Counted from the first letter of the stretch, positions 40,812-51,741 are shown. The stretch is 64,000 nt of DNA from Microbacterium oryzae (GCF_009735645.1 NZ_CP032550.1:1550001-1614000), one strand, 5' to 3'. The notes: generated by a model not told the origin, from the letters alone. Translations and numbers: made by a program.

Positions 40812-40822
40812 CTCGCGCGGTG

Positions 40823-41284
40823 TTACTTGATGCTGCCGCCGGCGGCGACGATCTTCTGCTCAGCCGAGCCGGAGACCTTGTCCACCGACACCGTCAGTGC
40901 GACGGAGATGTCGCCGTTGCCGAGGACCTTGACCTTCTCGTTCTTGCGAACGGCGCCCTTGGCCACGAGGTCGGCGATGGTCACATCGCCACCCTGCGGG
41001 TAGAGCTCCGCGAGCTTGTCCAGGTTCACGACCTGGTACTCCACGCGGAAGGGGTTCTTGAAGCCGCGGAGCTTCGGGGTGCGCATGTGCAGCGGCATCT
41101 GCCCACCCTCGAAGCCGACGCGCACGGTGTTGCGGGCACGCGTGCCCTTGGTGCCACGACCGGCCGTCTTGCCCTTCGAGCCCTCACCGCGACCCTTGCG
41201 GGTCTTCGCGGTGTTGGCGCCCGGAACGGGGCGGAGGTGGTGGGCCTTCAGCACGCCGGGGCGCTGCTCGTTGCTCTCAGCCAT
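40823..41284 (-). CDS. rplO: 50S ribosomal protein L15
   Basis: A 153-residue L15: basic N-terminal stretch with [18 protein letters not shown], then [19 protein letters not shown], the usual core. One-base overlap with rpmD (TGATG). Followed by a terminator-like hairpin before secY. Confidence 0.97.
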   Translation of the reverse strand: MAESNEQRPGVLKAHHLRPVPGANTAKTRKGRGEGSKGKTAGRGTKGTRARNTVRVGFEGGQMPLHMRTPKLRGFKNPFRVEYQVVNLDKLAELYPQGGDVTIADLVAKGAVRKNEKVKVLGNGDISVALTVSVDKVSGSAEQKIVAAGGSIK

Positions 41285-41469
41285 CAGTCGATCTCCTCAA
41301 CATTCACGAGGTGAGCGACCGCGCGGACGTAGCCGCGGGTCTGAGCGTCGTCGGGACGGACGACCGAGTCGCCGATCCGCTTGAGACCCAGGCTGCGCAG
41401 CGTGTGGCGCTGGTTCTGCTTCTCGCTCACCTTGGACTTGATCTGCGTCACCTTCAGACGCGCAGCCAT
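41284..41469 (-). CDS. rpmD: 50S ribosomal protein L30
   Basis: A 61-residue protein: [20 protein letters not shown], then [16 protein letters not shown] and the acidic end HLVNVEEID. The ATG at 41469 overlaps the rpsE stop by one base. The longer open frame upstream lies within rpsE and is not used. Confidence 0.96.
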   Translation of the reverse strand: MAARLKVTQIKSKVSEKQNQRHTLRSLGLKRIGDSVVRPDDAQTRGYVRAVAHLVNVEEID

Positions 41470-42152
41470 CAGGCACCTGCCTTTGCAGTAGCGGCGGCCT
41501 CGGCCTCCGCGCGCACGAGACGAGCCGGGGCGACCTGGTCGAAGTCGAGGCCACGACGCGCGGCGACCGCACGGGGCTCCTCGAGCTGCTTCAGGGCCTC
41601 GACCGTGGCGTGCACGATGTTGATCGTGTTCGACGAGCCGAGCGACTTCGACAGCACGTCGTGGATGCCGGCGCACTCGAGCACGGCGCGCACCGGGCCA
41701 CCGGCGATAACACCGGTACCGGCAGCGGCCGGACGAAGCAGGACGACACCGGCGGCCGCCTCACCCTGCACGGGGTGCGGGATGGTGCTGCCGACGCGGG
41801 GAACGCGGAAGAAGTTGCGCTTCGCGTCCTCGACGCCCTTGGAGATGGCCAGGGGCACCTCGCGGGCCTTGCCGTAGCCGACGCCGACCACGCCGTTGCC
41901 GTCGCCGACCACCACGAGAGCGGTGAAGCTGAAGCGACGACCGCCCTTGACGACCTTCGACACGCGGTTGATCGTGACGACGCGCTCCAGGAACTGACTG
42001 TCGTTGCCACGGCTGTTGCGGTCACGGCCGCCGTTGCCGCGCTGGTCGCGACCGCCGCGGCGAGGCTCGCGCTCGCGGCGCTCCTCGGTCTGCTCGGGCG
42101 CTGCCTGGGCAGCGGCTTCGGTGGTCACTTCGGTCTCCTTGATCTCACTCAC
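41469..42152 (-). CDS. rpsE: 30S ribosomal protein S5
   Basis: A 227-residue S5, longer than the E. coli protein (167), with an N-terminal Glu/Arg/Gly-rich extension of about 55 residues before the RNA-binding core [39 protein letters not shown] and the C-terminal domain [19 protein letters not shown] are conserved. Overlaps rplR (4 bases) and rpmD (1 base). Confidence 0.97.
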   Translation of the reverse strand: MSEIKETEVTTEAAAQAAPEQTEERREREPRRGGRDQRGNGGRDRNSRGNDSQFLERVVTINRVSKVVKGGRRFSFTALVVVGDGNGVVGVGYGKAREVPLAISKGVEDAKRNFFRVPRVGSTIPHPVQGEAAAGVVLLRPAAAGTGVIAGGPVRAVLECAGIHDVLSKSLGSSNTINIVHATVEALKQLEEPRAVAARRGLDFDQVAPARLVRAEAEAAATAKAGA

Positions 42153-42508
42153 AGGTTCAGGCCTCCCTCACGGGCGCCATCCGCGATCGCGGCGACACGA
42201 CCGGCGTAGCGGTTGCCTCCACGGTCGAACACGACGTCGTTGATGCCGGCGGCCTTCGCGCGCTCGGCGACGAGCTCGCCGACCTTGCGGGCCTTGGCGG
42301 TCTTGTCACCTTCGAACGAGCGGAGGTCGGTCTCGAGCGTGGACGCGCTGAAGAGCGTGATGCCCTTGCTGTCGTCGACGAGCTGCACGAACACGTGGCG
42401 TGCAGAGCGGTTGACGACGAGACGGGGACGCACCTCGGTGCCCACGACCTTCTTGCGAAGGCGAGTGTGGCGACGCGAGCGCGCGACGGACTTCGACTTC
42501 ACAGCCAT
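42149..42508 (-). CDS. rplR: 50S ribosomal protein L18
   Basis: A 119-residue 5S-rRNA-binding protein: [32 protein letters not shown] and the C-terminal [20 protein letters not shown]. Two bases after rplF; four-base overlap with rpsE. Confidence 0.97.
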   Translation of the reverse strand: MAVKSKSVARSRRHTRLRKKVVGTEVRPRLVVNRSARHVFVQLVDDSKGITLFSASTLETDLRSFEGDKTAKARKVGELVAERAKAAGINDVVFDRGGNRYAGRVAAIADGAREGGLNL

Positions 42509-42510
42509 GA

Positions 42511-43047
42511 TTACTTACCAGCCTTTCCGGCCTTGCGACGCACGACCTCGCCGGCGTAGCGCACGCCCTTGCCCTTGTACGGCTCGGGCTTGCGGATCTT
42601 GCGGATGTTGGCAGCGACCTCGCCGACGGCCTGCTTGTCGATGCCGGCGACGGTGAGGCGGTTGTTGCCCTCGACCGTGAGCGTGATGCCTGCCGGCGGC
42701 TCGATGACGACGGGGTGCGAGAAGCCGAGAGCGAACTCGACGGACGAGCCCTTCTGGGCGACGCGGTAACCCGTGCCGACGACCTCGAGGCCCTTGGTGT
42801 AGCCCTGGGTCACGCCGATGATGTTGTTGGAGATGAGGGTGCGGGTGAGGCCGTGCAGTGCACGCGACTCACGCTCGTCGTCGGGGCGGGTGACGAGAAC
42901 CTGGTTCTCCTCGACCTTGACCTCGATCGGCTTGGCCACCGAGAGGGCGAGCTCGCCCTTGGGGCCCTTGACCGCAACCTGCGACCCGTCGACCGTCACA
43001 GAGACGCCGGCGGGGATGTCGATGGGAAGACGTCCGATACGCGACAT
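42511..43047 (-). CDS. rplF: 50S ribosomal protein L6
   Basis: A 178-residue L6 of the standard length, with start [15 protein letters not shown] and C-terminal [17 protein letters not shown]. It has the two-repeat fold with [12 protein letters not shown] in the middle. The start at 43047 follows the family; the frame is open upstream within rpsH. Seven bases after rpsH. Confidence 0.97.
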   Translation of the reverse strand: MSRIGRLPIDIPAGVSVTVDGSQVAVKGPKGELALSVAKPIEVKVEENQVLVTRPDDERESRALHGLTRTLISNNIIGVTQGYTKGLEVVGTGYRVAQKGSSVEFALGFSHPVVIEPPAGITLTVEGNNRLTVAGIDKQAVGEVAANIRKIRKPEPYKGKGVRYAGEVVRRKAGKAGK

Positions 43048-43054
43048 GTTTCGA

Positions 43055-43453
43055 TCACCACACGTAGGCGAGAACTTCTCCGCCCACGCCCTTCTGCTCG
43101 GCCTGGCGGTCGGTGAGGAGACCGCTGGAGGTGGAAAGGATGGCGACACCGAGACCGCCGAGCACGCGAGGAAGCTCGGTCGACTTCGCGTACACGCGGA
43201 GACCGGGCTTCGAGACGCGCTTGATGCCCGCGATGGAGCGCTCACGGTTCGGGCCGTACTTGAGAGTCAGGGTGAGGGTCTTGCCGACGCGTGCGTCCGA
43301 CTCCTCCCAAGACTGGATGTAGCCCTCCTGGCGGAGGATGTCGGCGATGTGCGTCTTGAGCTTGCTCGACGGCAGCGACACGCTGTCGTGGTGCGCCGAG
43401 TTCGCATTGCGCAGACGGGTCAGCAGATCTGCGACCGGGTCTGTCATTGTCAT
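43055..43453 (-). CDS. rpsH: 30S ribosomal protein S8
   Basis: A 132-residue S8: [20 protein letters not shown] and the C-terminal [21 protein letters not shown] with GGEVLAYVW. It follows rplE after a 150-bp gap with a hairpin, the position where other actinobacteria carry rpsN. Confidence 0.97.
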   Translation of the reverse strand: MTMTDPVADLLTRLRNANSAHHDSVSLPSSKLKTHIADILRQEGYIQSWEESDARVGKTLTLTLKYGPNRERSIAGIKRVSKPGLRVYAKSTELPRVLGGLGVAILSTSSGLLTDRQAEQKGVGGEVLAYVW

Positions 43454-43546
43454 ACGACTTGTCCTTTGTTCATGAGGTTTCGGCTGCCGTTACACGACAG
43501 ACGACCTTCGATGACCTGCGATTTTCAGTTGTGAGCTCATGCGAGA

Positions 43547-43575
43547 CGCCCCCGCGGCGCGCGGCCGCGGGGGCG
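43547..43575 (-). terminator. hairpin in the rplE-rpsH gap
   Basis: A perfect 12-bp GC stem (43547-43558 with 43564-43575) with a five-base loop lies about 30 bases after rplE. No U-run follows. Confidence 0.55.
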
Positions 43576-43603
43576 AAACGCATCAAGCAAACGCCCTAGT
43601 GTA

Positions 43604-44197
43604 TCAGGCCTGCTCGTCGTTCTTGCCGACGAAGGGGAAGCCGAGGTGGCGCAGGAACGCGCGTCCCTCGTCGTCCGTCTTCGCGGAGGTGACGATGGTG
43701 ATGTCGAAGCCGCGGACGCGGTCGATCCGGTCCTGGTCGATCTCGTGGAAGATCGACTGCTCCTGCACACCGAAGGTGTAGTTGCCGTTGCCGTCGAACT
43801 GCTTCGGCGACAGGCCGCGGAAGTCGCGGATGCGGGGCAGCGCCAGCGAGATCAGGCGGTCCAGGAACTCCCACGCGCGGTCACCGCGGAGGGTGACGTG
43901 CGCGCCGATGGCCTGGCCCTCACGCAGCTTGAACTGCGCGATCGACTTCTTGGCCTTGGTCACGATGGGCTTCTGGCCGGTGATGGCGGTGAGGTCGGAG
44001 ACCGCGCCCTCGATGACCTTGCTGTCGCGAGCGGCCTCGCCGACACCCGTGTTCACGACCACCTTGACGAGACCGGGAACCTGCATCGGGTTGGCATAGC
44101 CGAACTCGTCCTGCAGCTTCTGACGGATCTCGTCCCGGTAGACCTGCTTCATGCGCGGCTGGATTCGGCCAGTCTGCGCAGCGGTATCCGTGCTCAT
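43604..44197 (-). CDS. rplE: 50S ribosomal protein L5
   Basis: A 197-residue 5S-rRNA-binding protein at the subunit interface: [35 protein letters not shown] and the C-terminal [18 protein letters not shown] with GFPF. It follows rplX by two bases. A 150-bp gap with hairpin separates it from rpsH. Confidence 0.97.
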   Translation of the reverse strand: MSTDTAAQTGRIQPRMKQVYRDEIRQKLQDEFGYANPMQVPGLVKVVVNTGVGEAARDSKVIEGAVSDLTAITGQKPIVTKAKKSIAQFKLREGQAIGAHVTLRGDRAWEFLDRLISLALPRIRDFRGLSPKQFDGNGNYTFGVQEQSIFHEIDQDRIDRVRGFDITIVTSAKTDDEGRAFLRHLGFPFVGKNDEQA

Positions 44198-44199
44198 TG

Positions 44200-44559
44200 T
44201 CAGATGTCCTTACCCGACTTCTTCGCGTAGCGCACGCGAACAGTCTTCTTGACGCCGTTCTTGACCTGCTCCTCGAGACGGAACCCGACACGCGTCGGCT
44301 TCTTGGTCTCGGGGTCGACGAGCGCGACGTTGGACACGTGGATCGGGGCCTCGAGGGTCTCGATGCCGCCGGTCTTCGTGCCGCGCTGCGTCTGGCCGAC
44401 GCGGTTGTGCTTGGTGATGTAGTTGACGCCCTCGACGACGACGCGGTTGCCGCCTTCCAGAACCTCGAGCACCTTGCCCTGCTTGCCGCGGTCTCCACCG
44501 CGCTCGGGCTTGGCGCCGGAGATCACCTGGACGAGGTCGCCCTTCTTGATCTTCGCCAT
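44200..44559 (-). CDS. rplX: 50S ribosomal protein L24
   Basis: A 119-residue KOW-domain protein that starts large-subunit assembly: [20 protein letters not shown], then [20 protein letters not shown] and [20 protein letters not shown]. Three bases after rplN. Confidence 0.97.
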   Translation of the reverse strand: MAKIKKGDLVQVISGAKPERGGDRGKQGKVLEVLEGGNRVVVEGVNYITKHNRVGQTQRGTKTGGIETLEAPIHVSNVALVDPETKKPTRVGFRLEEQVKNGVKKTVRVRYAKKSGKDI

Positions 44560-44562
44560 GAG

Positions 44563-44931
44563 TTAGAGCACCTCCGGTGCGAGCGAGACGATCTTCATGA
44601 ACCGACGGTCACGAAGCTCGCGGCCGACGGGACCGAAGATGCGGGTGCCACGGGGCTCCCCGTCGTTCTTCAGGATGACGGCGGCGTTCTCGTCGAACTT
44701 GATGTACGAGCCGTCGGGACGACGCGTCTCCTTGACAGTGCGGACGACGACGGCCTTGACCACGTCGCCCTTCTTCACGTTGCCGCCGGGGATCGCGTCC
44801 TTGACGGTGGCGACGATCGTGTCACCGAGACCCGCGTAGCGGCGGCTGGAGCCACCGAGCACGCGGATGGTGAGCAGCTCCTTGGCGCCGGTGTTGTCGG
44901 CGACCTTGAGGCGGGATTCGTTCTGAATCAC
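44563..44931 (-). CDS. rplN: 50S ribosomal protein L14
   Basis: A 122-residue beta-barrel protein of the subunit interface, of standard length: [20 protein letters not shown], then [22 protein letters not shown] and the C-terminal [12 protein letters not shown]. It lies 35 bases after rpsQ, which is the first sizeable gap of the operon. Confidence 0.97.
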   Translation of the reverse strand: MIQNESRLKVADNTGAKELLTIRVLGGSSRRYAGLGDTIVATVKDAIPGGNVKKGDVVKAVVVRTVKETRRPDGSYIKFDENAAVILKNDGEPRGTRIFGPVGRELRDRRFMKIVSLAPEVL

Positions 44932-44966
44932 TTGTTACTCCTTGGATTCCAAGCAGGCCCGGAGGC

Positions 44967-45251
44967 TTACTTGGCCTTCTCGAGGATCTCGACCAGACGC
45001 CAGCGCTTGGTGGCGCTCAGCGGACGGGTCTCGTTGATGACCACGAGGTCGCCGATGCCGGCGCTGTTCTGCTCGTCGTGCGCCTTGAGCTTCTTCGTGC
45101 GACGGATGACCTTGCCGTAGAGGGGGTGCTTAACGCGGTCCTCGACCTCGACGACGATCGTCTTGTCCATCTTGTCGCTCACGACGTAGCCGCGGACGGA
45201 CTTGCGGTAACCGCGGTCAGCGGTCTCCTCGGTCTTGTTCTCGGTGGCCAT
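44967..45251 (-). CDS. rpsQ: 30S ribosomal protein S17
   Basis: A 94-residue OB-fold protein: [40 protein letters not shown] and [20 protein letters not shown]. The ATG at 45251 overlaps the rpmC stop by one base; a GTG one codon earlier is also possible. Confidence 0.97.
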   Translation of the reverse strand: MATENKTEETADRGYRKSVRGYVVSDKMDKTIVVEVEDRVKHPLYGKVIRRTKKLKAHDEQNSAGIGDLVVINETRPLSATKRWRLVEILEKAK

Positions 45252-45565
45252 CACTCAGCCTCTCCCTCGGCGGCAGCCGGCGTCTCCGCCTTGTCCGCCT
45301 TCTTCGCCTTGGTCTTCTTGGCCTTGGTCTCGACCGGGGCCGGCGTCGCACGGATCCCGAGCTCGCGCTCGCGGATCACGGTGTACAGCCGCGCGATGTC
45401 GCGCTTGACCGCACGGATGCGGCCGTGGCTGTCCAGCTGACCGGTGGCCGACTGGAAGCGCAGGTTAAACAGCTCTTCCTTGGCCTTGCGCAGCTCCTCG
45501 ACGAGGCGCTGGTCTTCGAACGTGTCGAGCTCCTTGGGGGCGAGCTCCTTGGTGCCGATCGCCAT
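45251..45565 (-). CDS. rpmC: 50S ribosomal protein L29 with C-terminal extension
   Basis: The core (about 1-75; [20 protein letters not shown] and [20 protein letters not shown]) is L29. The 104-residue total exceeds the usual 60-70 through a Lys/Ala/Glu tail. Located at the tunnel exit next to L23. One-base overlaps with rplP and rpsQ. Confidence 0.97.
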   Translation of the reverse strand: MAIGTKELAPKELDTFEDQRLVEELRKAKEELFNLRFQSATGQLDSHGRIRAVKRDIARLYTVIRERELGIRATPAPVETKAKKTKAKKADKAETPAAAEGEAE

Positions 45566-45984
45566 TACGCGTCGCCCTCCTCGCGCTTGATGATGCGTGC
45601 CTTGAGCGGCAGCTTGTGAATTGCTCGGGTCAGTGCCTCACGGGCGAGCTCCTCCGACACACCGGAGACCTCGAAGAGGACGCGACCCGGCTTGACGTTG
45701 GCGACCCACCACTCGGGCGAACCCTTACCGGAACCCATGCGGGTCTCAGCAGGCTTCTTGGTCAGCGGACGGTCGGGGTAGATGTTGATCCACACCTTTC
45801 CGCCGCGCTTGATGTGACGCGTCATGGCGATACGAGCGGACTCGATCTGACGGTTCGTCACGTAAGCGGGCGTCAGCGCCTGGATGCCGAAGTCGCCGAA
45901 GCTGACCTTCGTGCCGCCGGTGGCCTGGCCATCCCGCTTGGGGTGGTGCTGCTTGCGGTACTTGACCTTGCGAGGGATGAGCAT
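45565..45984 (-). CDS. rplP: 50S ribosomal protein L16
   Basis: A 139-residue protein of the A-site region: [19 protein letters not shown], then [20 protein letters not shown] and [20 protein letters not shown]. The standard length. One-base overlaps with rpsC and rpmC suggest translational coupling. Confidence 0.97.
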   Translation of the reverse strand: MLIPRKVKYRKQHHPKRDGQATGGTKVSFGDFGIQALTPAYVTNRQIESARIAMTRHIKRGGKVWINIYPDRPLTKKPAETRMGSGKGSPEWWVANVKPGRVLFEVSGVSEELAREALTRAIHKLPLKARIIKREEGDA

Positions 45985-46742
45985 TACGCCGACGCTCCTT
46001 CCGCGACCGGCGCTGCCTCGTCGTTGCGACGCGGGCCGCGGCGGCCGCCACGGTCGCGCTGCGAGGAGGGCTTACGCGAAGCCTCTTCACGCGCGAGTTC
46101 CTTGTTGGTGAGGTCGCCCTTGTAGATCCAGACCTTCACGCCGATGCGGCCGAAGGTGGTCTTCGCCTCGTAGAAGCCGTAGTCGATGTTCGCGCGCAGC
46201 GTGTGCAGCGGCACACGACCCTCGCGGTAGAACTCCGACCGGCTCATCTCGGCGCCGCCGAGACGGCCCGAGACCTGGATCCGGACGCCCTTGGCGCCGG
46301 CGCGCTGCGCGCCCTGCAGGCCCTTGCGCATCGCGCGGCGGAACGCCACGCGAGCGGAGAGCTGCTCGGCCACACCCTGAGCGACGAGCTGAGCGTCGGC
46401 CTCGGGGTTCTTGACCTCGAGGATGTTCAGCTGGATCTGCTTGCCGGTGAGCTTCTCGAGCTCGCCGCGGATGCGCTCGGCCTCCGCACCACGACGGCCG
46501 ATGACGATGCCCGGGCGTGCGGTGTGGATGTCGACGCGCACGCGGTCGCGGGTGCGCTCGATCTCGATGCTGCTCACGCCGGCGCGGTCGAGCGACGTGG
46601 TGAGCAGCTTGCGGATCCGGATGTCCTCGGCCACGTAGTCGGCATAGCGCTGACCCGGCTTGGTCGAGTCAGAGAACCAGCGCGAGACGTGGTCCGTGGT
46701 GATGCCGAGGCGGAAGCCGTACGGGTTTACCTTCTGTCCCAT
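45984..46742 (-). CDS. rpsC: 30S ribosomal protein S3
   Basis: A 252-residue S3 with N-terminal [18 protein letters not shown], the KH domain [15 protein letters not shown] and the C-terminal domain [20 protein letters not shown], plus an Arg/Gly-rich tail. It forms part of the mRNA entry site and helicase. Confidence 0.97.
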   Translation of the reverse strand: MGQKVNPYGFRLGITTDHVSRWFSDSTKPGQRYADYVAEDIRIRKLLTTSLDRAGVSSIEIERTRDRVRVDIHTARPGIVIGRRGAEAERIRGELEKLTGKQIQLNILEVKNPEADAQLVAQGVAEQLSARVAFRRAMRKGLQGAQRAGAKGVRIQVSGRLGGAEMSRSEFYREGRVPLHTLRANIDYGFYEAKTTFGRIGVKVWIYKGDLTNKELAREEASRKPSSQRDRGGRRGPRRNDEAAPVAEGASA

Positions 46743-47137
46743 TACTTGCTCGCCTTCTTCTTGCCCGCGGGGGCCACGTCGGCGGCCTCGGGGGTCGAGA
46801 GCACGACCGTGATGTGGCTCGTGCGCTTCTTGATCTGGAACGCGCGGCCCTGTGCACGGGGCTGGAAGCGCTTGAGCGTCGTCCCCTCGTCCACGAAGGC
46901 GTTCTTCACGTACAGGTCCTGCTCGTTCAGGTACTCACCGGCGTTGCCGGCCTTGACCTGCGCGTTGGCCATAGCCGACTCGACGAGCTTGTAGATCGGG
47001 TCCGAGGCGGACTGCTGCGCGAACTTGAGGATCGCGAGAGCCTCCTCGGCCTGCTTGCCCTTGATGAGGGCCACGACACGACGAGCCTTCTGAGGGGTCA
47101 CGCGGATGTGTCGCACACGTGCGATGGACTCCACCAT
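46742..47137 (-). CDS. rplV: 50S ribosomal protein L22
   Basis: A 131-residue L22 lining the exit tunnel: [20 protein letters not shown], then the macrolide-related loop near [20 protein letters not shown]. It lies 21 bases after rpsS and shares one base with rpsC. Confidence 0.97.
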   Translation of the reverse strand: MVESIARVRHIRVTPQKARRVVALIKGKQAEEALAILKFAQQSASDPIYKLVESAMANAQVKAGNAGEYLNEQDLYVKNAFVDEGTTLKRFQPRAQGRAFQIKKRTSHITVVLSTPEAADVAPAGKKKASK

Positions 47138-47158
47138 TTCTCTCTCCTCTCGGTCGCC

Positions 47159-47440
47159 TTAGCGGCGACGGCCCTTCTTGTCGTCCTTCACGTGGCCGCG
47201 GAAGGTGCGGGTGGGCGCGAACTCGCCCAGCTTGTGGCCGACCATGGACTCGGTCACGAACACGGGAACGTGCTTGCGACCGTCGTGCACGGCGATGGTG
47301 TGCCCCAGCATCGTGGGGATGATCATCGAACGGCGCGACCAGGTCTTGATGACGTTCTTGGTACCCGCCTCGTTCTGCGAGACAACCTTGCGAAGCAGGT
47401 GCTCGTCGACGAAGGGGCCCTTCTTCAGACTGCGTGGCAT
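47159..47440 (-). CDS. rpsS: 30S ribosomal protein S19
   Basis: A 93-residue S19: [38 protein letters not shown] and [19 protein letters not shown] are conserved; forms the S13-S19 head complex. 11 bases after rplB. Confidence 0.97.
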   Translation of the reverse strand: MPRSLKKGPFVDEHLLRKVVSQNEAGTKNVIKTWSRRSMIIPTMLGHTIAVHDGRKHVPVFVTESMVGHKLGEFAPTRTFRGHVKDDKKGRRR

Positions 47441-47451
47441 CTTCTTGACTC

Positions 47452-48291
47452 CTACTTGCGCTTCTTGCCGGCGTTACGACGACGAACGATGAGCTTGTCG
47501 CTTTCCTTGTTCGCGTGGCGGGTACGGCCCTCAGGCTGACCCCACGGCGTCACAGGGTTGCGACCACCGGACGTCTTGCCCTCACCACCACCGTGCGGGT
47601 GGTCGACCGGGTTCATGGCGACACCGCGGACGGTCGGGCGAACGCCCTGCCAGCGCTTGCGGCCGGCCTTGCCCCAGTTGATGTTCGACTGCTCGGCGTT
47701 GCCGACCTCGCCGATGGTGGCGCGGCAGCGTGCGTCGACGTTGCGGACCTCACCGGAGGGCAGACGGAGCTGCGCGTAGGGGCCATCCTTCGCGACGAGA
47801 CGCACCGAGGCGCCCGCCGAGCGAGCCAGCTTCGCGCCGCCGCCGGGACGGAGCTCGATGGCGTGGATGACGGTACCCGTGGGGATGTTGCGCAGCGGCA
47901 GGTTGTTGCCGGGCTTGATATCAGCGCCGGCACCCGACTCGACGACATCGCCCTGACGCAGCTTCTCGGGCGCGAGGATGTAGCGCTTCTCGCCGTCGAA
48001 GTAGTGCAGGAGCGCGATGCGCGCGGTGCGGTTGGGGTCGTACTCGATGTGAGCGACCTTCGCGTTGATTCCGTCCTTATCGTTGCGACGGAAGTCGATC
48101 ACGCGGTACTGGCGCTTGTGGCCACCACCGATGTGACGCGTGGTGATGCGGCCCTGGTTGTTACGTCCGCCGGTCTTGGCGAGCGGGCGAAGCAGGGACT
48201 TCTCAGGCGTCGAGCGCGTGATCTCAGCGAAGTCAGCCACCGACGAGCCGCGGCGACCCGGGGTCGTGGGCTTGTAGTTGCGAATAGCCAT
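47452..48291 (-). CDS. rplB: 50S ribosomal protein L2
   Basis: A 279-residue L2, needed for peptidyl transfer and subunit joining: [20 protein letters not shown], then the histidine-bearing [20 protein letters not shown] and a basic C-terminus. 24 bases after rplW. Confidence 0.97.
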   Translation of the reverse strand: MAIRNYKPTTPGRRGSSVADFAEITRSTPEKSLLRPLAKTGGRNNQGRITTRHIGGGHKRQYRVIDFRRNDKDGINAKVAHIEYDPNRTARIALLHYFDGEKRYILAPEKLRQGDVVESGAGADIKPGNNLPLRNIPTGTVIHAIELRPGGGAKLARSAGASVRLVAKDGPYAQLRLPSGEVRNVDARCRATIGEVGNAEQSNINWGKAGRKRWQGVRPTVRGVAMNPVDHPHGGGEGKTSGGRNPVTPWGQPEGRTRHANKESDKLIVRRRNAGKKRK

Positions 48292-48315
48292 TTCTCTCTA
48301 TTCCTCCTGGCCGTC

Positions 48316-48615
48316 TCAGCTGACAGCCGTGAAGATGTCGATGGTGCCCGACTTGAGGGTCACGATGGCGCGCTTGGTGTCCTTGCGCTTGCCCGTGCCG
48401 AAGCGGGTGCGGCGAGTCTTGCCGACGCGGTTGATCGTGTTCACCGAGGCGACCTTCACATCGAAGATCTTCTCGATCGCGAGCTTGATCTCCGACTTGT
48501 TCGAGCGGGGGTCCACGATGAACGTGTACTTGCCCTCGTCGATCAGGCCGTAGCTCTTCTCAGAGACGACCGGCGCGATGATGACATCGCGGGGGTCCTT
48601 GTTGAGAGCGGTCAT
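48316..48615 (-). CDS. rplW: 50S ribosomal protein L23
   Basis: A 99-residue tunnel-exit protein that docks SRP and trigger factor: [40 protein letters not shown] and [16 protein letters not shown]. Four-base overlap with rplD. Confidence 0.97.
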   Translation of the reverse strand: MTALNKDPRDVIIAPVVSEKSYGLIDEGKYTFIVDPRSNKSEIKLAIEKIFDVKVASVNTINRVGKTRRTRFGTGKRKDTKRAIVTLKSGTIDIFTAVS

Positions 48616-49271
48616 GCCGAGACCTCCTGAATGGCGCCGGTCTTCTGCGCGATGAACGCGTCGATCGCGGCCTTCGTGAACACGACGTCGTCAGACGTGA
48701 CCACGTCGTATGCGTTGAGCTGGTCAGCGGACAGGACGTGGACGTTGCGCAGGTTGCGCACGCTCAGCCATCCGAAGTCATCGGTGCGGTCGAGCACGAT
48801 GAGGACCTTCTTCGACGTGGTGACCTGCGCGATGAACGACGCAGCAGCCTTCGTCGAGGGCTTCTCGGTGCCGAACGCGTCGACGACGTGCAGGCGGCCG
48901 CCGCGGAGACGGTCGCTGAGCACGCCCGCGAGGGCGGCGGCGATCATCTTCTTGGGGGTGCGCTGCGAGTAGTCGCGCGGCTTCGGACCGTGGACGATGC
49001 CACCACCGGTCATGTGCGGCGCACGGATCGAGCCCTGACGGGCGTTACCCGTGCCCTTCTGCTTGAAGGGCTTGCGGCCGGCACCGGAGACCTCACCGCG
49101 ACGCTTGGTCGAGTGGGTGCCCTGGCGAGCCGCCGCGAGCTGCGCGACGACGACCTGGTGGATCAGCGGGATGTTCGTCTTGGCGTCGAACACCGAAGCG
49201 GGAAGCTCGACCGTGCCGGTCTTGCTGCCATCGGTGCTGAGGACGTCGAGAGCGAGAGTCGAGTCAGCCAT
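48612..49271 (-). CDS. rplD: 50S ribosomal protein L4
   Basis: A 219-residue L4 with the tunnel-lining loop [20 protein letters not shown] and [14 protein letters not shown], and C-terminal [19 protein letters not shown]4 regulates the S10 operon in some bacteria; no such site is identified here. Five bases after rplC. Confidence 0.97.
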   Translation of the reverse strand: MADSTLALDVLSTDGSKTGTVELPASVFDAKTNIPLIHQVVVAQLAAARQGTHSTKRRGEVSGAGRKPFKQKGTGNARQGSIRAPHMTGGGIVHGPKPRDYSQRTPKKMIAAALAGVLSDRLRGGRLHVVDAFGTEKPSTKAAASFIAQVTTSKKVLIVLDRTDDFGWLSVRNLRNVHVLSADQLNAYDVVTSDDVVFTKAAIDAFIAQKTGAIQEVSA

Positions 49272-49276
49272 CTGTC

Positions 49277-49936
49277 TCAGGCCCCCTTCACAGCGTTGCG
49301 GACGAAGACGACCCGGCCGCGCGCACCGGGGACGGCGCCCTTGACGAGCAGCAGACCCTTCTCGGCGTCGACGGCGTGGACCGTGAGGTTGAGGACGGTC
49401 ACGCGCTCGCCACCCATACGGCCGGCCATGCGCATGCCCTTGAAGACGCGGCTCGGGGTCGACGAGGCGCCGATCGAACCGGGCTTGCGGTGGTTGCGGT
49501 GCGCACCGTGCGAAGCGGAGACGCCCTTGAAGTTGTGGCGCTTCATGACACCCGCGGTGCCCTTGCCCTTGCTGGTGCCGACGACGTCGACCAGCTGGCC
49601 GGCCTCGAACACTCCGTCAACCGTGAGCTCCTGGCCCAGGCTGTAGTCGGCAGCGTCCGCGGTGCGGAGCTCGGTGAGGTGACGACGGGGCGTCACGCCA
49701 GCGGCCTCGAAGTGGGCCGTCAGGGGCTTGTTCACCTTGCGGGGGTCGACCTGGCCGTAGCCGATCTGAACGGCGTTGTAGCCGTCCTTCTCGAGCGAAC
49801 GGATCTGGGTCACCACGTTGGGAGCGAGCTCGATCACCGTGACGGGGATGAGCTTGCCGTTCTCGTTCCAGACCTGGGTCATCCCGAGCTTGGTGCCCAG
49901 GAGGCCCTTCGAAACCTTGTTGTTGATGTCAGCCAT
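49277..49936 (-). CDS. rplC: 50S ribosomal protein L3
   Basis: A 219-residue L3: [20 protein letters not shown], then [19 protein letters not shown] and [20 protein letters not shown] with the methylated-glutamine region. Eight bases after rpsJ. Confidence 0.97.
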   Translation of the reverse strand: MADINNKVSKGLLGTKLGMTQVWNENGKLIPVTVIELAPNVVTQIRSLEKDGYNAVQIGYGQVDPRKVNKPLTAHFEAAGVTPRRHLTELRTADAADYSLGQELTVDGVFEAGQLVDVVGTSKGKGTAGVMKRHNFKGVSASHGAHRNHRKPGSIGASSTPSRVFKGMRMAGRMGGERVTVLNLTVHAVDAEKGLLLVKGAVPGARGRVVFVRNAVKGA

Positions 49937-49944
49937 GTCGAACC

Positions 49945-50253
49945 TCAGAGCTTGATCTCAATGTTGACGTCAGCAGGGAGGTCCAGGCGCATGAGCGAGT
50001 CGACCGCCTTGGGGGTCGGGTCGACGATGTCGATGAGGCGCTTGTGGGTGCGCATCTCGAAGTGCTCGCGGCTGTCCTTGTACTTGTGGGGCGAACGGAT
50101 GACCGCCACGACGTTCTTCTCCGTCGGGAGCGGCACCGGGCCGACGACCTGAGCGCCGGCACGGGTCACCGTGTCGACGATCTTGCGCGCCGACGAGTCG
50201 ATGACCTCGTGGTCATACGACTTCAGGCGAATGCGGATCTTCTGTCCCGCCAT
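49945..50253 (-). CDS. rpsJ: 30S ribosomal protein S10
   Basis: A 102-residue S10, also NusE in antitermination: [20 protein letters not shown], then [20 protein letters not shown] and [16 protein letters not shown]. First gene of the whole region. The start at 50253 matches the family; an in-frame start eight codons earlier is unlikely. The upstream 480 bp hold its promoter. Confidence 0.97.
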   Translation of the reverse strand: MAGQKIRIRLKSYDHEVIDSSARKIVDTVTRAGAQVVGPVPLPTEKNVVAVIRSPHKYKDSREHFEMRTHKRLIDIVDPTPKAVDSLMRLDLPADVNIEIKL

Positions 50254-50347
50254 TGTCTGTCTCTCTTTCCGCGTCATACCTCACGGGCATTGGACGCACT
50301 GCGGCGCGGGGCGCGCCTTCGGCACATTCGAGGCCGCCCGGAGGCGG

Positions 50348-50376
50348 CTCATGCTGCACCACTGTTCTGCTGTCAA
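50348..50376 (-). promoter_or_regulatory. candidate S10-operon promoter
   Basis: On the minus strand a perfect TTGACA (50371-50376) is followed after 17 bases by CATGAG (50348-50353), a weak -10. The resulting leader would be about 88 bases. The rest of the gap (50254-50733) has no gene; a second weak ATAGACAG doublet is present near 50480 and 50551. Confidence 0.45.
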
Positions 50377-50692
50377 TCGGCCATCCGGAGACGACCGCAG
50401 CCGCACTTCTCCCCCGGAGGAGGAGGTGGGGTTGTGTTGTTCTGCTGCCCGCGGCCTAGAACTCTGCGCGATCCCGCGCTGTCTATGCACTGCCCTGGCA
50501 GTGATCCGGCCGCACCGAAGCGCGCACCGGAATGTGGAACCTGTCTATTCTGCCATCCGTTCCCATCCTCCCGCAACCCGGGCGTGTCGTGCGGCGCGCC
50601 CTGTCGGGAGTAAGGAAGACCGGGCAGCGCGCGGCTCGCTCTCGGGTGCTTCACATGCCCGCATCCGGGGCCGCTCGCCCGGGTACGGGAAA

Positions 50693-50719
50693 GGCCCCGG
50701 ACGACATGCGTCCGGGGCC
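50693..50719 (-). terminator. intrinsic terminator of the lysozyme-like gene
   Basis: GGCCCCGGACG (50693-50703) pairs with CGTCCGGGGCC (50709-50719) over a five-base loop; TTTCCC follows on the minus strand. It lies 14 bases after the stop. Confidence 0.75.
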
Positions 50720-50733
50720 CTTCATCGCGAGGC

Positions 50734-51741
50734 TCAGTACCAGCCGGTGGACTGAGAGTGGCCCCACGCACCGCACGGGGTGCCGTAGCTGCCGGCGATG
50801 TAGCCGAGGCCCCACGCGATCTGCGTCGCGGGGTTCGTCTGCCAGTCGGCGCCGGCGCTGGCCATCTTGCTGCCGGGCAGCGACTGCGGGATGCCGTAGG
50901 CGCCGCTGGAGGGGTTCATGGCCGAGGGGTTCCAGCCGGACTCCTTGTTCCAGAGCGACACGAGGCACTGGAACTCGCCCTCGCCCCAGCCGTACTGGTT
51001 CGCGGCCATGTCGCGGGCGATCGACTGCGGGTCCCCGCCGCTGAACGTCTGCGCGGGCGCCTGCTCGGGAGCGGGAGCGGCGGGCTGCTCGGGCGCTGCG
51101 GGCGCCGGAGCAGCCTGCTCCTGCGCGGCCTGCTCCTGCGCGGCCTGCTCCTGCGCGGCCTGCTCGGCAGCGGCCTGCTCAGCGGCGGCCTTCTCGGCAG
51201 CAGCCTTCTCCTCCGCGGCCTTCTTCTCGGCAGCAGCCTTCTCCTCGGCGGCCTTCTTCTCCGCAGCGGCCTTCTTCGCGGCGGCGATCTCGGCGTCGGC
51301 CTTGTCCGCGGCGGCGGTGTTGGCGACGACGGCCTTGGTCTCGGCCTCGGCCTCGTCGGCCACGCCCAGCACCACGATGGCGGGGAGCTTGTCGTAGTCC
51401 TCGAGCTTCTGGACGTATGCGTCCAGGCGCTTGGTGTTGACCGTCGGGTGCGCCTCATCGATGGCGGCCTGCGCGTCGTCCAGCGCGACCTTCGCGTCAC
51501 CGGCGGCCTCGGCGATCGTGGCGGCGGCCGTCACGGTGCCGGCGTCACGCGGCGCCGGAGCGAGCTCGGCGGCCGCGGCCGCGACGCTTCCGCTGGCGGC
51601 GGTCATGAACAGGGCGAGTGCGGCGCCGATCGACACGCGACGGCGGCGGCGGCGATCCTTCTCCTGCCGAAGGAGCGCGAGGTGATTCGGTCGGGGGAAC
51701 GGGGTGAGAAGGGGCTCACCCGCTTCAAGCGTGCGGGGCAT
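50734..51741 (-). CDS. secreted lysozyme-like (aggregation-promoting-factor-type) protein with coiled coil
   Basis: A 335-residue exported protein: long basic N-region (RRRRRR near 31-36), signal peptide core (about 37-58), a helical domain (about 65-150), a long coiled coil of AAAEKKAAEEK repeats with a QEQAA tract (about 150-215), a Pro/Ala spacer, and a C-terminal lysozyme-like domain (about 238-335; CLVSLWNKESGWNP with the catalytic-type glutamate, SSGAYGIPQSLPGSKM, GLGYIAGSYGTPCGAW). Such domains occur in aggregation-promoting and resuscitation-type wall proteins. AGGA precedes the start. The leader is long and possibly structured. Confidence 0.82.
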   Translation of the reverse strand: MPRTLEAGEPLLTPFPRPNHLALLRQEKDRRRRRRVSIGAALALFMTAASGSVAAAAAELAPAPRDAGTVTAAATIAEAAGDAKVALDDAQAAIDEAHPTVNTKRLDAYVQKLEDYDKLPAIVVLGVADEAEAETKAVVANTAAADKADAEIAAAKKAAAEKKAAEEKAAAEKKAAEEKAAAEKAAAEQAAAEQAAQEQAAQEQAAQEQAAPAPAAPEQPAAPAPEQAPAQTFSGGDPQSIARDMAANQYGWGEGEFQCLVSLWNKESGWNPSAMNPSSGAYGIPQSLPGSKMASAGADWQTNPATQIAWGLGYIAGSYGTPCGAWGHSQSTGWY

